The notes beneath the pieces are model-generated. The model made no database searches, was not told where the DNA came from, and saw only the letters and a program-made list of their open reading frames with translations. DNA of 64,000 nt from Rhizobium rhizogenes (lineage in GTDB: Bacteria > Pseudomonadota > Alphaproteobacteria > Rhizobiales > Rhizobiaceae): positions 2,174,001 to 2,238,000 of the forward strand of contig NZ_CP019702.2 of assembly GCF_002005205.3 (NCBI RefSeq), read 5' to 3'. The position numbers and the translations under genes were made by a program. Positions 8,298 through 17,429 of this stretch are shown in pieces (the first letter of the stretch is position 1; the number at the start of each line of letters is the position of its first letter).

Positions 8298-9383
8298 ATG
8301 AGCAAAGCCGCAGCAATCGACATCGCTTCCGTTTCCAAGGTTTATGGCGCAACCACCGCCGTCCATGCCATAAGCCTCAAGATACCGGCGGGAAGCTATT
8401 GCTGCCTGCTCGGCCCTTCGGGTTGTGGCAAGACTTCAACGCTCCGAATGATTGCCGGCCACGAGAGCATTTCCAGCGGTGATATCAGGCTTGGCAATCT
8501 GGTGGTTACCGATCTGCCGCCCGCAAAACGCGGCACGGCGATGATGTTCCAGTCCTATGCCCTGTTTCCGCATCTCGATCTCATCGACAATGTCGCTTTC
8601 AGCCTCAAGATGAAGGGCGTGGACAAGGAAGCGCGCCGCGCCAAGGCGCTTGAGATGCTGCAACTGATGCAGCTCGAGCCCTATGCCAGCCGTCGTCCCG
8701 CCCAGCTTTCCGGCGGGCAGCAGCAGCGTGTGGCGCTGGCGCGCGCTTTGATCACCGATCCCGAAGCCCTTTTGCTGGATGAGCCGCTGTCGGCGCTCGA
8801 TCCCTTTCTCAAGATCCGCATGCGCGCCGAGTTGAAGAAGCTGCAGACGTCGCTGGGCATCACCTTCGTTCACGTCACCCACAGCCAGGAAGAGGCCATG
8901 GCGCTGGCCGACGTCATCGTCGTCATGAATGACGGCCGCATCGAACAGGCGGCGACGCCGCGTGAGGTTTTCGAACGCCCGGCCACCGCTTTCGTTGCCC
9001 GTTTCATGGGTGACCACAATGTCATTTCCGGACGCTACCGGGAAAAGTCGGGGGGCCTTGTTACGCTGGAAGTGGCGGGCGGTGGCACCTTCACCGCAAG
9101 TGGCGATGCGCCCGATGACGGTGCGGTCGATATTGCGGTGCGCACCGACCGTGTGCGGGTGGGCGAGGCGGATCAGCCGGGGCTCGGTTTCACCGGCATC
9201 GTCTCGAATGTCGAATATCGCGGCGCGAGCGTGAAGATCGCCGTGACCGGCGCGGGCATCGAGGATTTCAACGTCATCCTCAGCGATGCCGCCTTTTTTG
9301 AAAAGCCGGTCAAAGCCGGCGACGCCATACCGCTTTCGTGGAATGCGGCCGATGCCATCGTGCTCGGCCGGGTAGAGAAGTGA
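8298..9383 (+). CDS. ABC transporter ATP-binding protein, PotA type
   Basis: ATPase of a spermidine/putrescine-like importer, 361 residues. Walker A is GPSGCGKTS, the Q-loop lies in [11 protein letters not shown], the signature is LSGGQQQR, Walker B is LLLDEP and the switch His is in VTHSQEEA. The C-terminal part (about 245-355) is a TOBE-type regulatory domain. ATG 8298 follows AGGAG by seven bases; a GTG at 8292 is less likely. First gene of the operon ATPase, binding protein, two permeases, racemase, divergent from the GntR gene. Confidence 0.93.
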   Translation: MSKAAAIDIASVSKVYGATTAVHAISLKIPAGSYCCLLGPSGCGKTSTLRMIAGHESISSGDIRLGNLVVTDLPPAKRGTAMMFQSYALFPHLDLIDNVAFSLKMKGVDKEARRAKALEMLQLMQLEPYASRRPAQLSGGQQQRVALARALITDPEALLLDEPLSALDPFLKIRMRAELKKLQTSLGITFVHVTHSQEEAMALADVIVVMNDGRIEQAATPREVFERPATAFVARFMGDHNVISGRYREKSGGLVTLEVAGGGTFTASGDAPDDGAVDIAVRTDRVRVGEADQPGLGFTGIVSNVEYRGASVKIAVTGAGIEDFNVILSDAAFFEKPVKAGDAIPLSWNAADAIVLGRVEK

Positions 9384-9412
9384 CCCCAAAATAACCAGAG
9401 GAGAACTTTGCA

Positions 9413-10702
9413 ATGACCGATAACTCCAAGAACATGAAGGGCCTGTCCCGTCGTGGCCTGCTAAAAGCCGGCGCGGCCGCCACGGGCGCGGCGATAGGTT
9501 CCGGCCTCATCACCGGTTTCCCGACCATCTGGGCGCAGAACCCGATCACCATCCGCCAGTTCGGCACCGGTGTTTCGAACCTCAACGCCATTGCCGAAAA
9601 GTGCAAGGCCGACCTCGGCATCACGCTGGAGATGACGGCGACGGATTCCGATGCCGCCGCCCAGCGTGCCGTGACCCAGCCGAATTCCTACGATATCGCC
9701 GACATCGAATACTGGATCCTGAAGAAGGTCTATCCGGCGGGCGTCATCCAGCCGATGGAAATCAAGAAGCTCAAATATTACGACAAGATCGTGCCGCTGT
9801 TTAAAAACGGCAAGCTGACGCCTGACAGCGTCGTGGCGCAGGGCACCGCCCCGCATACGGTCGGTTTCGTCGAAAAGCCCGGCGACAAGACATTTGCGAA
9901 GGGCGAGACCGATTATTTCACCATGGTTCCGACCATCTATAACGCCGATACGCTCGGCATCCGCCCGGATCTCGTCGGCCGCGACATCACCAGCTGGGCC
10001 GATATCATGGACCCCAAGTTCAAGGGCAAGACCTCGATCCTCAACATCCCGTCCATCGGCATCATGGATGCGGCGATGATCATGGAAGCCATGGGCAACA
10101 TCAAATATGCCGACAAGGGCAACATGACCAAGGAGGAGATCGACAAGACCATCGACTTCCTCATCAAGGCCAAGAAAGACGGCCAGTTCCGCGCCTTCTG
10201 GAAGAGCTTCGACGAAAGCGTCAACCTCATGGCCTCGGGTGAAGTCATCATCCAGTCCATGTGGTCGCCCGCCGTTGCCGCCGTCCGTTCCAAGGGCATT
10301 GCCTGCAAATACCAGCCGCTGAAGGAAGGTTATCGCTCCTGGGGCGGTGGCCTTGGCCTTGCCAAACACCTTTCCGGCGCCAAGCTCGATGCGGCCTACG
10401 AGTACATCAACTGGTACACCTCCGGCTGGGTCGGCGCCTACCTCAACCGGCAGGGCTATTACTCCGCCGCCATGGAAACGGCGAAGGAACATATGTCCGC
10501 CGACGAGTGGGGTTACTGGGTCGAAGGCAAGCCCGCGCAGGGCGATATCATCGCTCCGGATGGCAAGATCATGGAAAAGGCCGGCGCGGTGCGTGATGGC
10601 GGCTCCTTCGAGGAGCGCATGGGCAAGGTCGCGTGCTGGAACTCCGTCATGGACGAAGACCGCTACATGGTCCGCCGCTGGAACGAATTCATCGCGGCCT
10701 GA
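9413..10702 (+). CDS. Periplasmic substrate-binding protein, Tat-exported, PotD type
   Basis: A 429-residue extracellular solute-binding protein of the polyamine/iron-like class. A twin-arginine signal is seen at residues 13-41 (LSRRGLLKAG, hydrophobic stretch, then a WA-Q cleavage site), so it is probably folded before export. The rest has the two-lobed binding-protein pattern with hinge segments such as DIADIEYWIL and MWSPAVAAV. It lies 29 bases after the ATPase gene and is followed by a strong hairpin before the first permease. The ligand is unknown; the racemase gene in the operon suggests an amino-acid derivative. Confidence 0.92.
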   Translation: MTDNSKNMKGLSRRGLLKAGAAATGAAIGSGLITGFPTIWAQNPITIRQFGTGVSNLNAIAEKCKADLGITLEMTATDSDAAAQRAVTQPNSYDIADIEYWILKKVYPAGVIQPMEIKKLKYYDKIVPLFKNGKLTPDSVVAQGTAPHTVGFVEKPGDKTFAKGETDYFTMVPTIYNADTLGIRPDLVGRDITSWADIMDPKFKGKTSILNIPSIGIMDAAMIMEAMGNIKYADKGNMTKEEIDKTIDFLIKAKKDGQFRAFWKSFDESVNLMASGEVIIQSMWSPAVAAVRSKGIACKYQPLKEGYRSWGGGLGLAKHLSGAKLDAAYEYINWYTSGWVGAYLNRQGYYSAAMETAKEHMSADEWGYWVEGKPAQGDIIAPDGKIMEKAGAVRDGGSFEERMGKVACWNSVMDEDRYMVRRWNEFIAA

Positions 10703-10717
10703 TGCCTCACGGACAAA

Positions 10718-10739
10718 ACCGGCGGCCTTTGCCGCCGGT
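10718..10739 (+). other. Intercistronic hairpin after the binding-protein gene
   Basis: Perfect nine-base stem ACCGGCGGC / GCCGCCGGT with loop CTTT, not followed by a T run. It sits between the binding protein and permease genes, where such stems usually stabilise the upstream message or limit read-through. Confidence 0.65.
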
Positions 10740-10769
10740 GCTTCAGCAAATCCAGCGAAAGGCATAACC

Positions 10770-11681
10770 ATGGTGACGGTCAGACTCATCGGTGTCAGCG
10801 ACAAAAAGGACAGGCCGCCCCGCAGCTTCGCGCTGCCGCAAAAGCTTGTATCCTATGTTCAGGCCACGCCGCTTTTCCTGATCCTCGGCTTTTTCTTGGC
10901 TCTGCCGATCGTCATGATCGCCATCGTCAGTTTCTGGGATTATGACTTCGCCCAGATGTATCCTGATTTCGTGACCTTCAACTATCTGGAAACGCTCGGT
11001 TCCTGGGTCACGTGGCAAACTTATGTCAATACCCTGAAATACGCCGCCATCGTCTGGGCGATCACGCTGTTCTGCGGTTTCTGGGTCGCCTATTTCCTGG
11101 CTTTCCATATTCGCACCACGACAATGCAGATGATCCTGTTTCTCGTCTGCACCGTGCCGTTCCTGACATCGAACATCATCCGCATGATTTCGTGGATACC
11201 GGTTCTGGGGCGCAACGGGCTGGTCAACGGCGCGCTGGTCAATGCCGGCATCGTGCCCGCGCCCGTCGAGTGGCTGCTCTACTCGGATTTCGCCGTGGTG
11301 CTGGCCATGGTGCATCTCTACACGCTGTTCATGGTGACGCCGATCTTCAACACGCTGATGCGTATCGATAAATCGCTGATCGAGGCGGCGCGCGACGCTG
11401 GCGCGACGGGCTGGCAGACGCTCTCAAACGTCATCATTCCGCTTGCCAAGCCCGGCATGGCCATCGGCAGCATTTTCGTGGTGACGCTGGTCATGGCCGA
11501 TTTCTCCACCGTTCAGGTGATGTCCGGCGGGCAGAGCGCTTCCGTGGCGCTGATGATGAAGAACCAGATGTCGCTGCTGCAATATCCGGCGGCCGCCGCA
11601 AATGCGGTCATCCTGCTCATCCTCGTTCTTCTGATGGTCGCGGGCATCCTGCGCATCGTCGATATTCGCAAGGAGTTGTGA
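10770..11681 (+). CDS. ABC transporter permease, PotB type
   Basis: Inner-membrane permease of 303 residues with six predicted hydrophobic segments starting near residue 30 (PLFLILGFFLALPIVMIAIV). The EAA coupling loop is visible as IEAARDAGATGWQTLSNVIIPLAKPG near residues 197-222. Start ATG 10770 is chosen over the longer open frame, which runs back into the binding-protein gene in another frame; GAAAGG precedes it. It pairs with the permease encoded three bases downstream. Confidence 0.92.
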   Translation: MVTVRLIGVSDKKDRPPRSFALPQKLVSYVQATPLFLILGFFLALPIVMIAIVSFWDYDFAQMYPDFVTFNYLETLGSWVTWQTYVNTLKYAAIVWAITLFCGFWVAYFLAFHIRTTTMQMILFLVCTVPFLTSNIIRMISWIPVLGRNGLVNGALVNAGIVPAPVEWLLYSDFAVVLAMVHLYTLFMVTPIFNTLMRIDKSLIEAARDAGATGWQTLSNVIIPLAKPGMAIGSIFVVTLVMADFSTVQVMSGGQSASVALMMKNQMSLLQYPAAAANAVILLILVLLMVAGILRIVDIRKEL

Positions 11682-11684
11682 GCC

Positions 11685-12503
11685 ATGCATCAGGAAAAAC
11701 GCGGCCGCGAATTCTACGTCCTCGCCTTCTTTTTTCTTCTCTTCGTGCTGTTCCTTTACGGGCCGCTGTCGGCGATCCTCATCCTTGCGTTTCAGGGTCC
11801 GAATGGCGGGCTGACCTTTCCGCTGAACGGCGTTTCGCTACATTGGTTCGGCAATCTTTTCGAACAGCAGGCGGTGGGTGATTTCGGCGGGTCGTTCCGC
11901 CGCTCTTTCGGGCTCGGCCTGATGGTCATGGCGGTCACCGTCATCGTTTCGCTGCTGGCCGGCCTTGCCTTCCGGCGAAAATTCATCGGTGCGACGCCGC
12001 TATTTTATCTCTCGGTCGCCAGCCTCGTGGTGCCGTCGATTATCATATCGCTCGGCATTGGCGTTCTTTTTCAGCAGCTTGGGCTTGAACCTTCATGGTA
12101 TACATCAGCTTTCGGGGCGCACCTCACCTGGACATTGCCCTTCGGCGTGCTGATCATGCTGGCCGTTTTCAATCGCTTTTCACCTTCCTACGAGGAGGCG
12201 GCCCGCGATCTCGGCGCATCGTCCTGGCAGACCTTCGCCCATGTGGTGTTGCCGATGATCGCGCCAAGCCTCATCGGTGTCGGCCTGTTCGGTTTCACGC
12301 TCTCCTATGACGAGTTCGCCCGCACTTTGATGACGGCGGGCACCTACAACACCCTGCCGCTGGAAATCTACGGCATGACCACCAATGTCACGACGCCGGT
12401 GCTTTATGCGCTCGGGGCTGTGACGACCCTGTTTTCCTTCCTGGTGATCGCGGCCACGCTTGGCCTGATCGTTACCCTGAACCGCCGCCATTCCCGCGGC
12501 TGA
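11685..12503 (+). CDS. ABC transporter permease, PotC type
   Basis: Second permease of the importer, 272 residues, with an N-terminal membrane helix (EFYVLAFFFLLFVLFLYGPL) and the EAA loop YEEAARDLGASSWQTF near residue 167. AAGGAG inside the end of the previous gene serves as ribosome site, implying translational coupling. It forms the heterodimeric channel with the preceding permease. Confidence 0.92.
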   Translation: MHQEKRGREFYVLAFFFLLFVLFLYGPLSAILILAFQGPNGGLTFPLNGVSLHWFGNLFEQQAVGDFGGSFRRSFGLGLMVMAVTVIVSLLAGLAFRRKFIGATPLFYLSVASLVVPSIIISLGIGVLFQQLGLEPSWYTSAFGAHLTWTLPFGVLIMLAVFNRFSPSYEEAARDLGASSWQTFAHVVLPMIAPSLIGVGLFGFTLSYDEFARTLMTAGTYNTLPLEIYGMTTNVTTPVLYALGAVTTLFSFLVIAATLGLIVTLNRRHSRG

Positions 12504-12514
12504 AGAAGCTGAGC

Positions 12515-13273
12515 ATGCGCATCCTCATCATCAATCCCAATACGACGCAATCCATGACGGCAACCATTGCCGATGCCGCAACACGGGTGGCCAACGCCGA
12601 TACGCAAATCCTCGCCGTCACCTCGTCCATGGGTCCCGTCTCCATCGAAGGATATTACGACGAGGTTTTCGCCGTGCCCGGCCTTCTGCTGGAACTTGCC
12701 AAGGCCCCGGCGCTTGGTGCAGATGCCGCTGTCATCGCCTGTTTCGACGATACCGGGCTCGATGCCGCCCGGGCGCTCGCCGATATTCCTGTCATCGGCC
12801 TCTGCGAGGCCGGGGTTTCGAGCGCCGCTTTCATCGCGCAGAAGTTCACCATCGTGACGACCATGGAACGGTCGCGCCTGCCGCTGGAGCATCTTGTCCA
12901 TCGTTATGGCATGTCCGCCCGCTGCAACGTGCGGGCCGCCGATATTCCCGTTCTGTCACTGGAAGATCCCGCTTCGAATGCCGGTGAAAGGCTGCGCGAA
13001 GAAATCTCGATGGCGCTGAGGCAGGATCGCGCCGAGGCGATCGTGCTCGGCTGTGCCGGCATGGCGGATCTTGCCGCCGAGCTTGGCGACGAATTCGGCG
13101 TGCCCGTCATCGACGGCGTCGCGGCCGCCGTGAAACAGGCCGAGTCGCTGGTGAGGATGGGGCTTTCGACCGCCAAACGCGGCGCTTATGCCGCGCCACT
13201 CTCCAAGCCCTATCGTGGATTGCTGGAAGTGTTCCAGCCGGACAGGCTTGCCGGGGCATCCGCAAGTCCCTGA
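12515..13273 (+). CDS. Asp/Glu/hydantoin racemase family protein
   Basis: A cofactor-independent racemase-like enzyme of 252 residues. The fold signature is clear: MRILIINPNTT at the N-terminus, the first catalytic cysteine C76 in VIACFDDTG, and the second C180 in VLGCAGM, the two-thiol arrangement used for proton transfer at the alpha carbon. Members act on hydantoins, aspartate, glutamate or related acids. It ends the GntR-controlled ABC operon, so the imported compound is probably a hydantoin, N-carbamoyl amino acid or other chiral amino-acid derivative. No hydantoinase or carbamoylase gene is in the window. Confidence 0.85.
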   Translation: MRILIINPNTTQSMTATIADAATRVANADTQILAVTSSMGPVSIEGYYDEVFAVPGLLLELAKAPALGADAAVIACFDDTGLDAARALADIPVIGLCEAGVSSAAFIAQKFTIVTTMERSRLPLEHLVHRYGMSARCNVRAADIPVLSLEDPASNAGERLREEISMALRQDRAEAIVLGCAGMADLAAELGDEFGVPVIDGVAAAVKQAESLVRMGLSTAKRGAYAAPLSKPYRGLLEVFQPDRLAGASASP

Positions 13274-13821
13274 TCCCGTCAGGTCCTCAAAACCTCCAGC
13301 CACAGGACGACAAATGCCAGCTGGCAGGCCAGATCATGCCGCACATTGTGAAGCGCGACCCCACTCGGAATTATCCTCGATCCGTTTCTCCTGGGGATAT
13401 CCAGCCGCTCGGCCCTGGCCAATATGCCCGTGGCGTGCGCGCGACTGACCCCATAGGCCCGCGCGGCCGCTTTGCGGGAAAACTCGACACTCGCCGCATC
13501 GACGTCGCTGGTTTTGACCGCGAACACCCGCCCACAGCCCCGATGAGGCCCCTTACCGCGATGCACGCTTGCTCCGGCCCATCCGCTGCCGGCTTCTCCG
13601 GCGGCACAGGTGAGCGGGGATGGATATCCCATTTCTCTGAATTGCTGCCTCTGAAATAAGCTGTTCCCGTCGCATCACAGCGCGCCGGAAAGTCAGAACG
13701 ACCATCTGGCGTTCATGCAGCCAGCCCCTTCATATCCCTGTCGTAATAGTGTCTGATATCGAGATCGTTTTTCGAGGCATATGTGTTGACGAACAGCCGT
13801 TGCACGCTCAGGGAGTTTGTC
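13274..13821. other. Gap with possible gene remnants
   Basis: No intact gene is convincing in these 548 bases. On the minus strand, 13281-13632 encodes a stretch with a helix-turn-helix-like segment (AARAYGVSRAHATGILARAE), which looks like the C-terminal part of a regulator that has lost its N-terminus. A second minus-strand stretch, 13713-13800, reads as a plausible protein end (NTYASKNDLDIRHYYDRDMKG) but its upstream part runs into the chromate transporter gene. Both are best read as decayed fragments. Confidence 0.3.
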
Positions 13822-15051
13822 GTGAAGCCGTCAACGCAGGCGATAGGGACTGAAGTGGAAAACCGCGGGAACGGCACGCCGGGGGAAGTCTTTGCCGCCT
13901 TCCTGAAGCTCGGCGTCAGCTCGTTCGGCGGTCCCATCGCTCATCTCGGTTATTTTCGCGATGAGCTTGTCGTGCGGCGCAAATGGATCGATGAGGCCGG
14001 TTACGCCGATCTCGTGGCGCTGTGCCAGTTTCTTCCCGGCCCGGCTTCCAGCCAGGTGGGGTTTGCGCTGGGGCTCCTGAGGGCGGGGCCGCTTGGCGCT
14101 CTGGCGGCCTGGACGGCTTTTACCCTGCCATCCGCCATTTTGCTTTTGCTGTTCGCCACCGTTGCCGCTTCGATCGAGGGGCCGGTCGGTACCGGACTGC
14201 TGCATGGCCTCAAGATCGTCGCCGTCGCTGTGGTGGCGCAGGCAGTCTGGGGCATGGCGAAAAGCCTTGCGCCGGATCGGGAACGGGCCAGCATCGCACT
14301 TGCCGGCATTGTCTGCGTGGTTTTTCTGGCCGGAGCATTCGGACAAATCCTGGCGCTTGCCGTCGGTGCCATTGCCGGGCTTGTCTTCTGTCGTAACGGC
14401 ACGGCGCGGGAATCTGCCCATCTTCAGTTCCGTGTGCCAAAAAGCCTCGGATATATCGCGCTCGCCGCCTTCGCCTTGCTTCTCGGCCTGCTGCCGCTGC
14501 TTGCGGCGGTCGCGGGATCGCAGGGCCTCTCCTTGTTCGATGCGTTTTATCGTGCCGGCGCGCTGGTCTTCGGCGGCGGGCATGTGGTCCTGCCGCTGCT
14601 GCAATCCGAAGTCGTCGCCACCGGCTGGGTGACGGAAGATGCGTTTATCGCCGGATATGGCGCGACGCAGGCCGTTCCCGGCCCGCTATTCACATTCGCC
14701 GCCTATCTCGGCGCGGTGGTGGGGCCGCAGCCGAACGGCGTTTTCGGTTCTGCCATCGCCCTTGTCGCGATCTTCCTGCCGGGCATGTTGCTTCTCGTCG
14801 GCGCCCTTCCTTTCTGGGAAGGGTTTCGCCGGCATCTTCCAGCGCAGGCGGCCATGCGCGGCGCAAATGCCGCCGTCGTCGGCATTCTTGGCGCTGCGCT
14901 TTATGACCCGGTGTGGACGAGCGCCATCTTCACGCCGAAGGATTTCACGCTGGCGCTTGCGGGTTTCATCCTGTTGACGGTGTGGAAGACGCCGCCATGG
15001 GTCGTGGTGGTGATCTGTGCTGCGGGCGGCGTCCTGCTGGCGCTGTTTTAA
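13822..15051 (+). CDS. chrA: Chromate transporter, two-domain ChrA
   Basis: A CHR-family membrane protein of 409 residues that exports chromate in characterised homologues. Both homologous halves are present: the first opens with FAAFLKLGVSSFGGP and contains LCQFLPGP, the second with FYRAGALVFGGGHVVLP and TQAVPGP. About ten hydrophobic segments can be seen. The start is taken as GTG 13822, six bases after AGGGAG; an ATG at 13783 would add 13 residues without a better ribosome site. It ends six bases before the convergent ampR gene. Confidence 0.92.
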   Translation: MKPSTQAIGTEVENRGNGTPGEVFAAFLKLGVSSFGGPIAHLGYFRDELVVRRKWIDEAGYADLVALCQFLPGPASSQVGFALGLLRAGPLGALAAWTAFTLPSAILLLLFATVAASIEGPVGTGLLHGLKIVAVAVVAQAVWGMAKSLAPDRERASIALAGIVCVVFLAGAFGQILALAVGAIAGLVFCRNGTARESAHLQFRVPKSLGYIALAAFALLLGLLPLLAAVAGSQGLSLFDAFYRAGALVFGGGHVVLPLLQSEVVATGWVTEDAFIAGYGATQAVPGPLFTFAAYLGAVVGPQPNGVFGSAIALVAIFLPGMLLLVGALPFWEGFRRHLPAQAAMRGANAAVVGILGAALYDPVWTSAIFTPKDFTLALAGFILLTVWKTPPWVVVVICAAGGVLLALF

Positions 15052-15057
15052 GCCATT

Positions 15058-15936
15058 TCAGGCAGAGTCCGCATGGGCAAAAATCCAGTCCGAGAAGGCC
15101 TGCATGGCGGATGTCTGCGGTTTTGATTGCAGCCGGGTCAGCCAGTAGCTTCCAAGCGATATGGTGACGGGGAAGGGCTGGATGATTGCCCCGGACGCCA
15201 GATGCCGCGAAAACATCGATGGCGGCGCCAGCGCCACGCCCAGCCCCTGCAGCGCGGCCTCCATCATGCCGAGCGAGGTGTCGAAAACGATCCCGGCATT
15301 CACCTGCGCTGCCGGCGTCACGCCGGCCGCCGCAAACCATGTGCTCCATTCGTCGGACCTGTAGCTTCGCAAAAGCGTCGCCTCGACAAGGTCGGCGGGC
15401 GTTTTTAAAGTCTCCGCCAGCTTGGGTGTGCAGAGGGGTGAAAGCGGCGCATCGAAAAGCCGGAAGGCATCGGTGCCGTGCCACGAGCCCTGACCGAAAC
15501 GAATGGCGAAATCCAGCCCTTCGGCCGCCATGTCCACCCGGTTATTGTTGGTGGAAACCCGGATATCGATGAAGGGATGCTGCTTTTGAAACTCCTGCAA
15601 TCGCGGCAGAAGCCAGCCGACGGCAAAGGTGCCGACGACCCCCAGAAACAGCAATTCGCGCACCTGTCCGGCCTCGATCCTGTCGAGCGTGGTCGCCATC
15701 TGGTCGAAGGAACTGGTGACGGTGGGCAGAAGCGCTTCACCCTCGGCGGTGATTTTCAGCCCGCGTGGAAGCCGTTGAAACAGCGAGACGCCCAGCCGCT
15801 TTTCCAGCACCTTCACCTGCTGGCTCACCGCCGCCTGCGTGACGCAGAGTTCGATGGCTGCACGGGTGAAGCTGAGGTGTCTTGCCGATGCCTCGAAGGC
15901 CCGAAGACCGTTCAGGGGAAGAAATTGCCGAACCAT
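15058..15936 (-). CDS. ampR: LysR-type regulator AmpR
   Basis: A 292-residue LysR regulator whose N-terminus is very close to enterobacterial and Pseudomonas AmpR (LPLNGLRAFEASARHLSFTRAA, split here by family-typical residues; helix-turn-helix about 20-45). The effector domain spans about 92-290. In known systems AmpR binds muropeptide ligands and activates the divergent ampC gene. Here ampC is likewise divergent, starting 134 bases away, which makes the assignment firm. Confidence 0.9.
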   Translation of the reverse strand: MVRQFLPLNGLRAFEASARHLSFTRAAIELCVTQAAVSQQVKVLEKRLGVSLFQRLPRGLKITAEGEALLPTVTSSFDQMATTLDRIEAGQVRELLFLGVVGTFAVGWLLPRLQEFQKQHPFIDIRVSTNNNRVDMAAEGLDFAIRFGQGSWHGTDAFRLFDAPLSPLCTPKLAETLKTPADLVEATLLRSYRSDEWSTWFAAAGVTPAAQVNAGIVFDTSLGMMEAALQGLGVALAPPSMFSRHLASGAIIQPFPVTISLGSYWLTRLQSKPQTSAMQAFSDWIFAHADSA

Positions 15937-15956
15937 TTGAGACCTAGATTTTCTTG

Positions 15957-15972
15957 TATCTCTTCCGAGATA
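15957..15972. promoter_or_regulatory. Inverted repeat in the ampR-ampC intergenic region
   Basis: TATCTC-TTCC-GAGATA, perfect six-base arms, located 21 bases upstream of ampR and about 100 bases upstream of ampC. A plausible part of the AmpR site; the match to the classical LysR T-N11-A spacing is not exact. Confidence 0.35.
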
Positions 15973-16069
15973 TCATGGTTTGTTCGTGCAATGTAGGGCA
16001 GCTAAAGCTCTTTCGCTGGGGACGGCGCAAATGCCGGTCATCTACCTGAGGTTTTGGAGAATGCGAAAG

Positions 16070-17227
16070 ATGAAACTCAATCACGGACATATCGCGCTTG
16101 CAGCACTGCTCTCGGCCGGCCTGTTCACACAGGCTTCTGCCGCCGATGAAGCGAAGCTGAGGGCGATAACGGATGCCGCTATAAAGCCGGTGATGCAGAA
16201 AAACGGCATTCCGGGTCTGGCCGTCGCCATCAGTATTAATGGCGAAAATCACGTCTTCACCTATGGCGTCATGTCCAAAAGCACCGGCCAGCCCGTCACG
16301 CCACAGACCTTGTTCGAGCTCGGCTCGATCAGCAAGACATTCACGGTTGCGCTCAGCACCTATGCCGAGATGAACGGCCAGCTGTCGCTGTCCGGCAAGG
16401 TCGCGGATTATCTTCCGTCGATGAAAGGCAAGCCGTTCGGCGATGTCGCGCTGATGCATCTCGGCACCCACACCGCAGGCGGATTCCCGCTGCAGGTGCC
16501 GGACAACGTCAAGACGGAACAGCAGCTGCTCACCTATCTCAAGGCCTGGAAACCTTCATACAAGGCCGGAACCCACCGCACCTATGCCAATCCCAGCATC
16601 GGAATGCTCGGTTATGTCACCGCAAAGGCCATGGGCCAGAGCTTTGATGACGCGATGCAAGGCACGCTGCTGCCCGGGCTGGGGCTGAAGAACACCTTTA
16701 CCGTGGTGCCCAAGGCAAAGATGGCGGATTATGCCCAAGGCTATAAGAGAAATGGCGACCCGGCCCGCGTGACACCGGCCATCCTTTCTTCGGAGGCTTA
16801 CGGCGTCAAATCATCGGCAAGCGACATGATCCGCTTCGTCAATGCCAATATGGGCCTTGAGACACTGGACGGAAAAATGCAGCAAGCGCTTCTCAACACT
16901 CACACGGGCTATTTCAGTGTCGGCGCGATGGTGCAGGACATGGTCTGGGAACAATATGCTTATCCCGTTGCCCTGAAGACGCTGGTGGACGCGAATTCCG
17001 GCGCCCTTTTGAAGACGGTCCCGGTCTCCGAAATCACGCCGCCGATGAAGCCGCGTCAGGACGTCCTCATCAACAAGACGGGCTCCACCAATGGTTTTGG
17101 GGCCTATGTCGCTTTCATACCGAAGCAGAAACACGGCGTCGTCCTTCTGGCCAATAAAAACTATCCCAATGAGGATCGTGTCGCCCTGGCCTATGAGATT
17201 TTGACGGCGCTCGACAGGGCGGAATAA
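16070..17227 (+). CDS. ampC: Class C beta-lactamase AmpC
   Basis: A periplasmic serine beta-lactamase of 385 residues, normal for the family. It has a 24-residue signal peptide (cleavage ASA-A) and all three catalytic motifs: S86-I-S-K89 with the nucleophilic serine, Y172-A-N174, and K336-T-G338. ATG 16070 is chosen because GGAG lies ten bases upstream and it places the signal peptide at the N-terminus; upstream in-frame ATGs would add a non-signal extension. Divergent ampR implies induction by beta-lactams through cell-wall fragments. Confidence 0.95.
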   Translation: MKLNHGHIALAALLSAGLFTQASAADEAKLRAITDAAIKPVMQKNGIPGLAVAISINGENHVFTYGVMSKSTGQPVTPQTLFELGSISKTFTVALSTYAEMNGQLSLSGKVADYLPSMKGKPFGDVALMHLGTHTAGGFPLQVPDNVKTEQQLLTYLKAWKPSYKAGTHRTYANPSIGMLGYVTAKAMGQSFDDAMQGTLLPGLGLKNTFTVVPKAKMADYAQGYKRNGDPARVTPAILSSEAYGVKSSASDMIRFVNANMGLETLDGKMQQALLNTHTGYFSVGAMVQDMVWEQYAYPVALKTLVDANSGALLKTVPVSEITPPMKPRQDVLINKTGSTNGFGAYVAFIPKQKHGVVLLANKNYPNEDRVALAYEILTALDRAE

Positions 17228-17259
17228 TACCCGTCGGCCGGTCTGCTGTCCGCCACCCC

Positions 17260-17287
17260 GACGCGGGAGCTGAATTGCTCCCGCGTC
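17260..17287 (+). terminator. Stem-loop after ampC
   Basis: Perfect eleven-base stem GACGCGGGAGC / GCTCCCGCGTC with loop TGAATT, 33 bases after the ampC stop. No T run follows, so termination efficiency is uncertain. Confidence 0.55.
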
Positions 17288-17411
17288 AAGGCGGATTACG
17301 CTTTCGTCGAAAACGCCTGCCGGCCCCGGGAACCATGCGTTAACCGACCCATCCGAAATTCCGGGTGTGGTAACTGCGGTGAAACGTGGCGTGTCGAAAA
17401 TGACATCCGAC

Positions 17412-17428
17412 AAATAATCGGAACATAA
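17412..17428. repeat. 17-base exact repeat, copy 1
   Basis: AAATAATCGGAACATAA just before the cyclase start; identical to 55415-55431 in the leader of the Afu-like binding-protein gene. Confidence 0.5.
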
Positions 17429-17429
17429 A

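Noticed and set aside
8153..8482. 109-codon plus-strand frame across the GntR/ABC promoter
   Set aside because: It overlaps the operator region and the ATPase start in another frame, with no motifs.
13713..13937. 74-codon minus-strand frame at the chrA start
   Set aside because: Only its end looks protein-like and the rest is antisense to chrA; kept as a possible remnant, not a gene.
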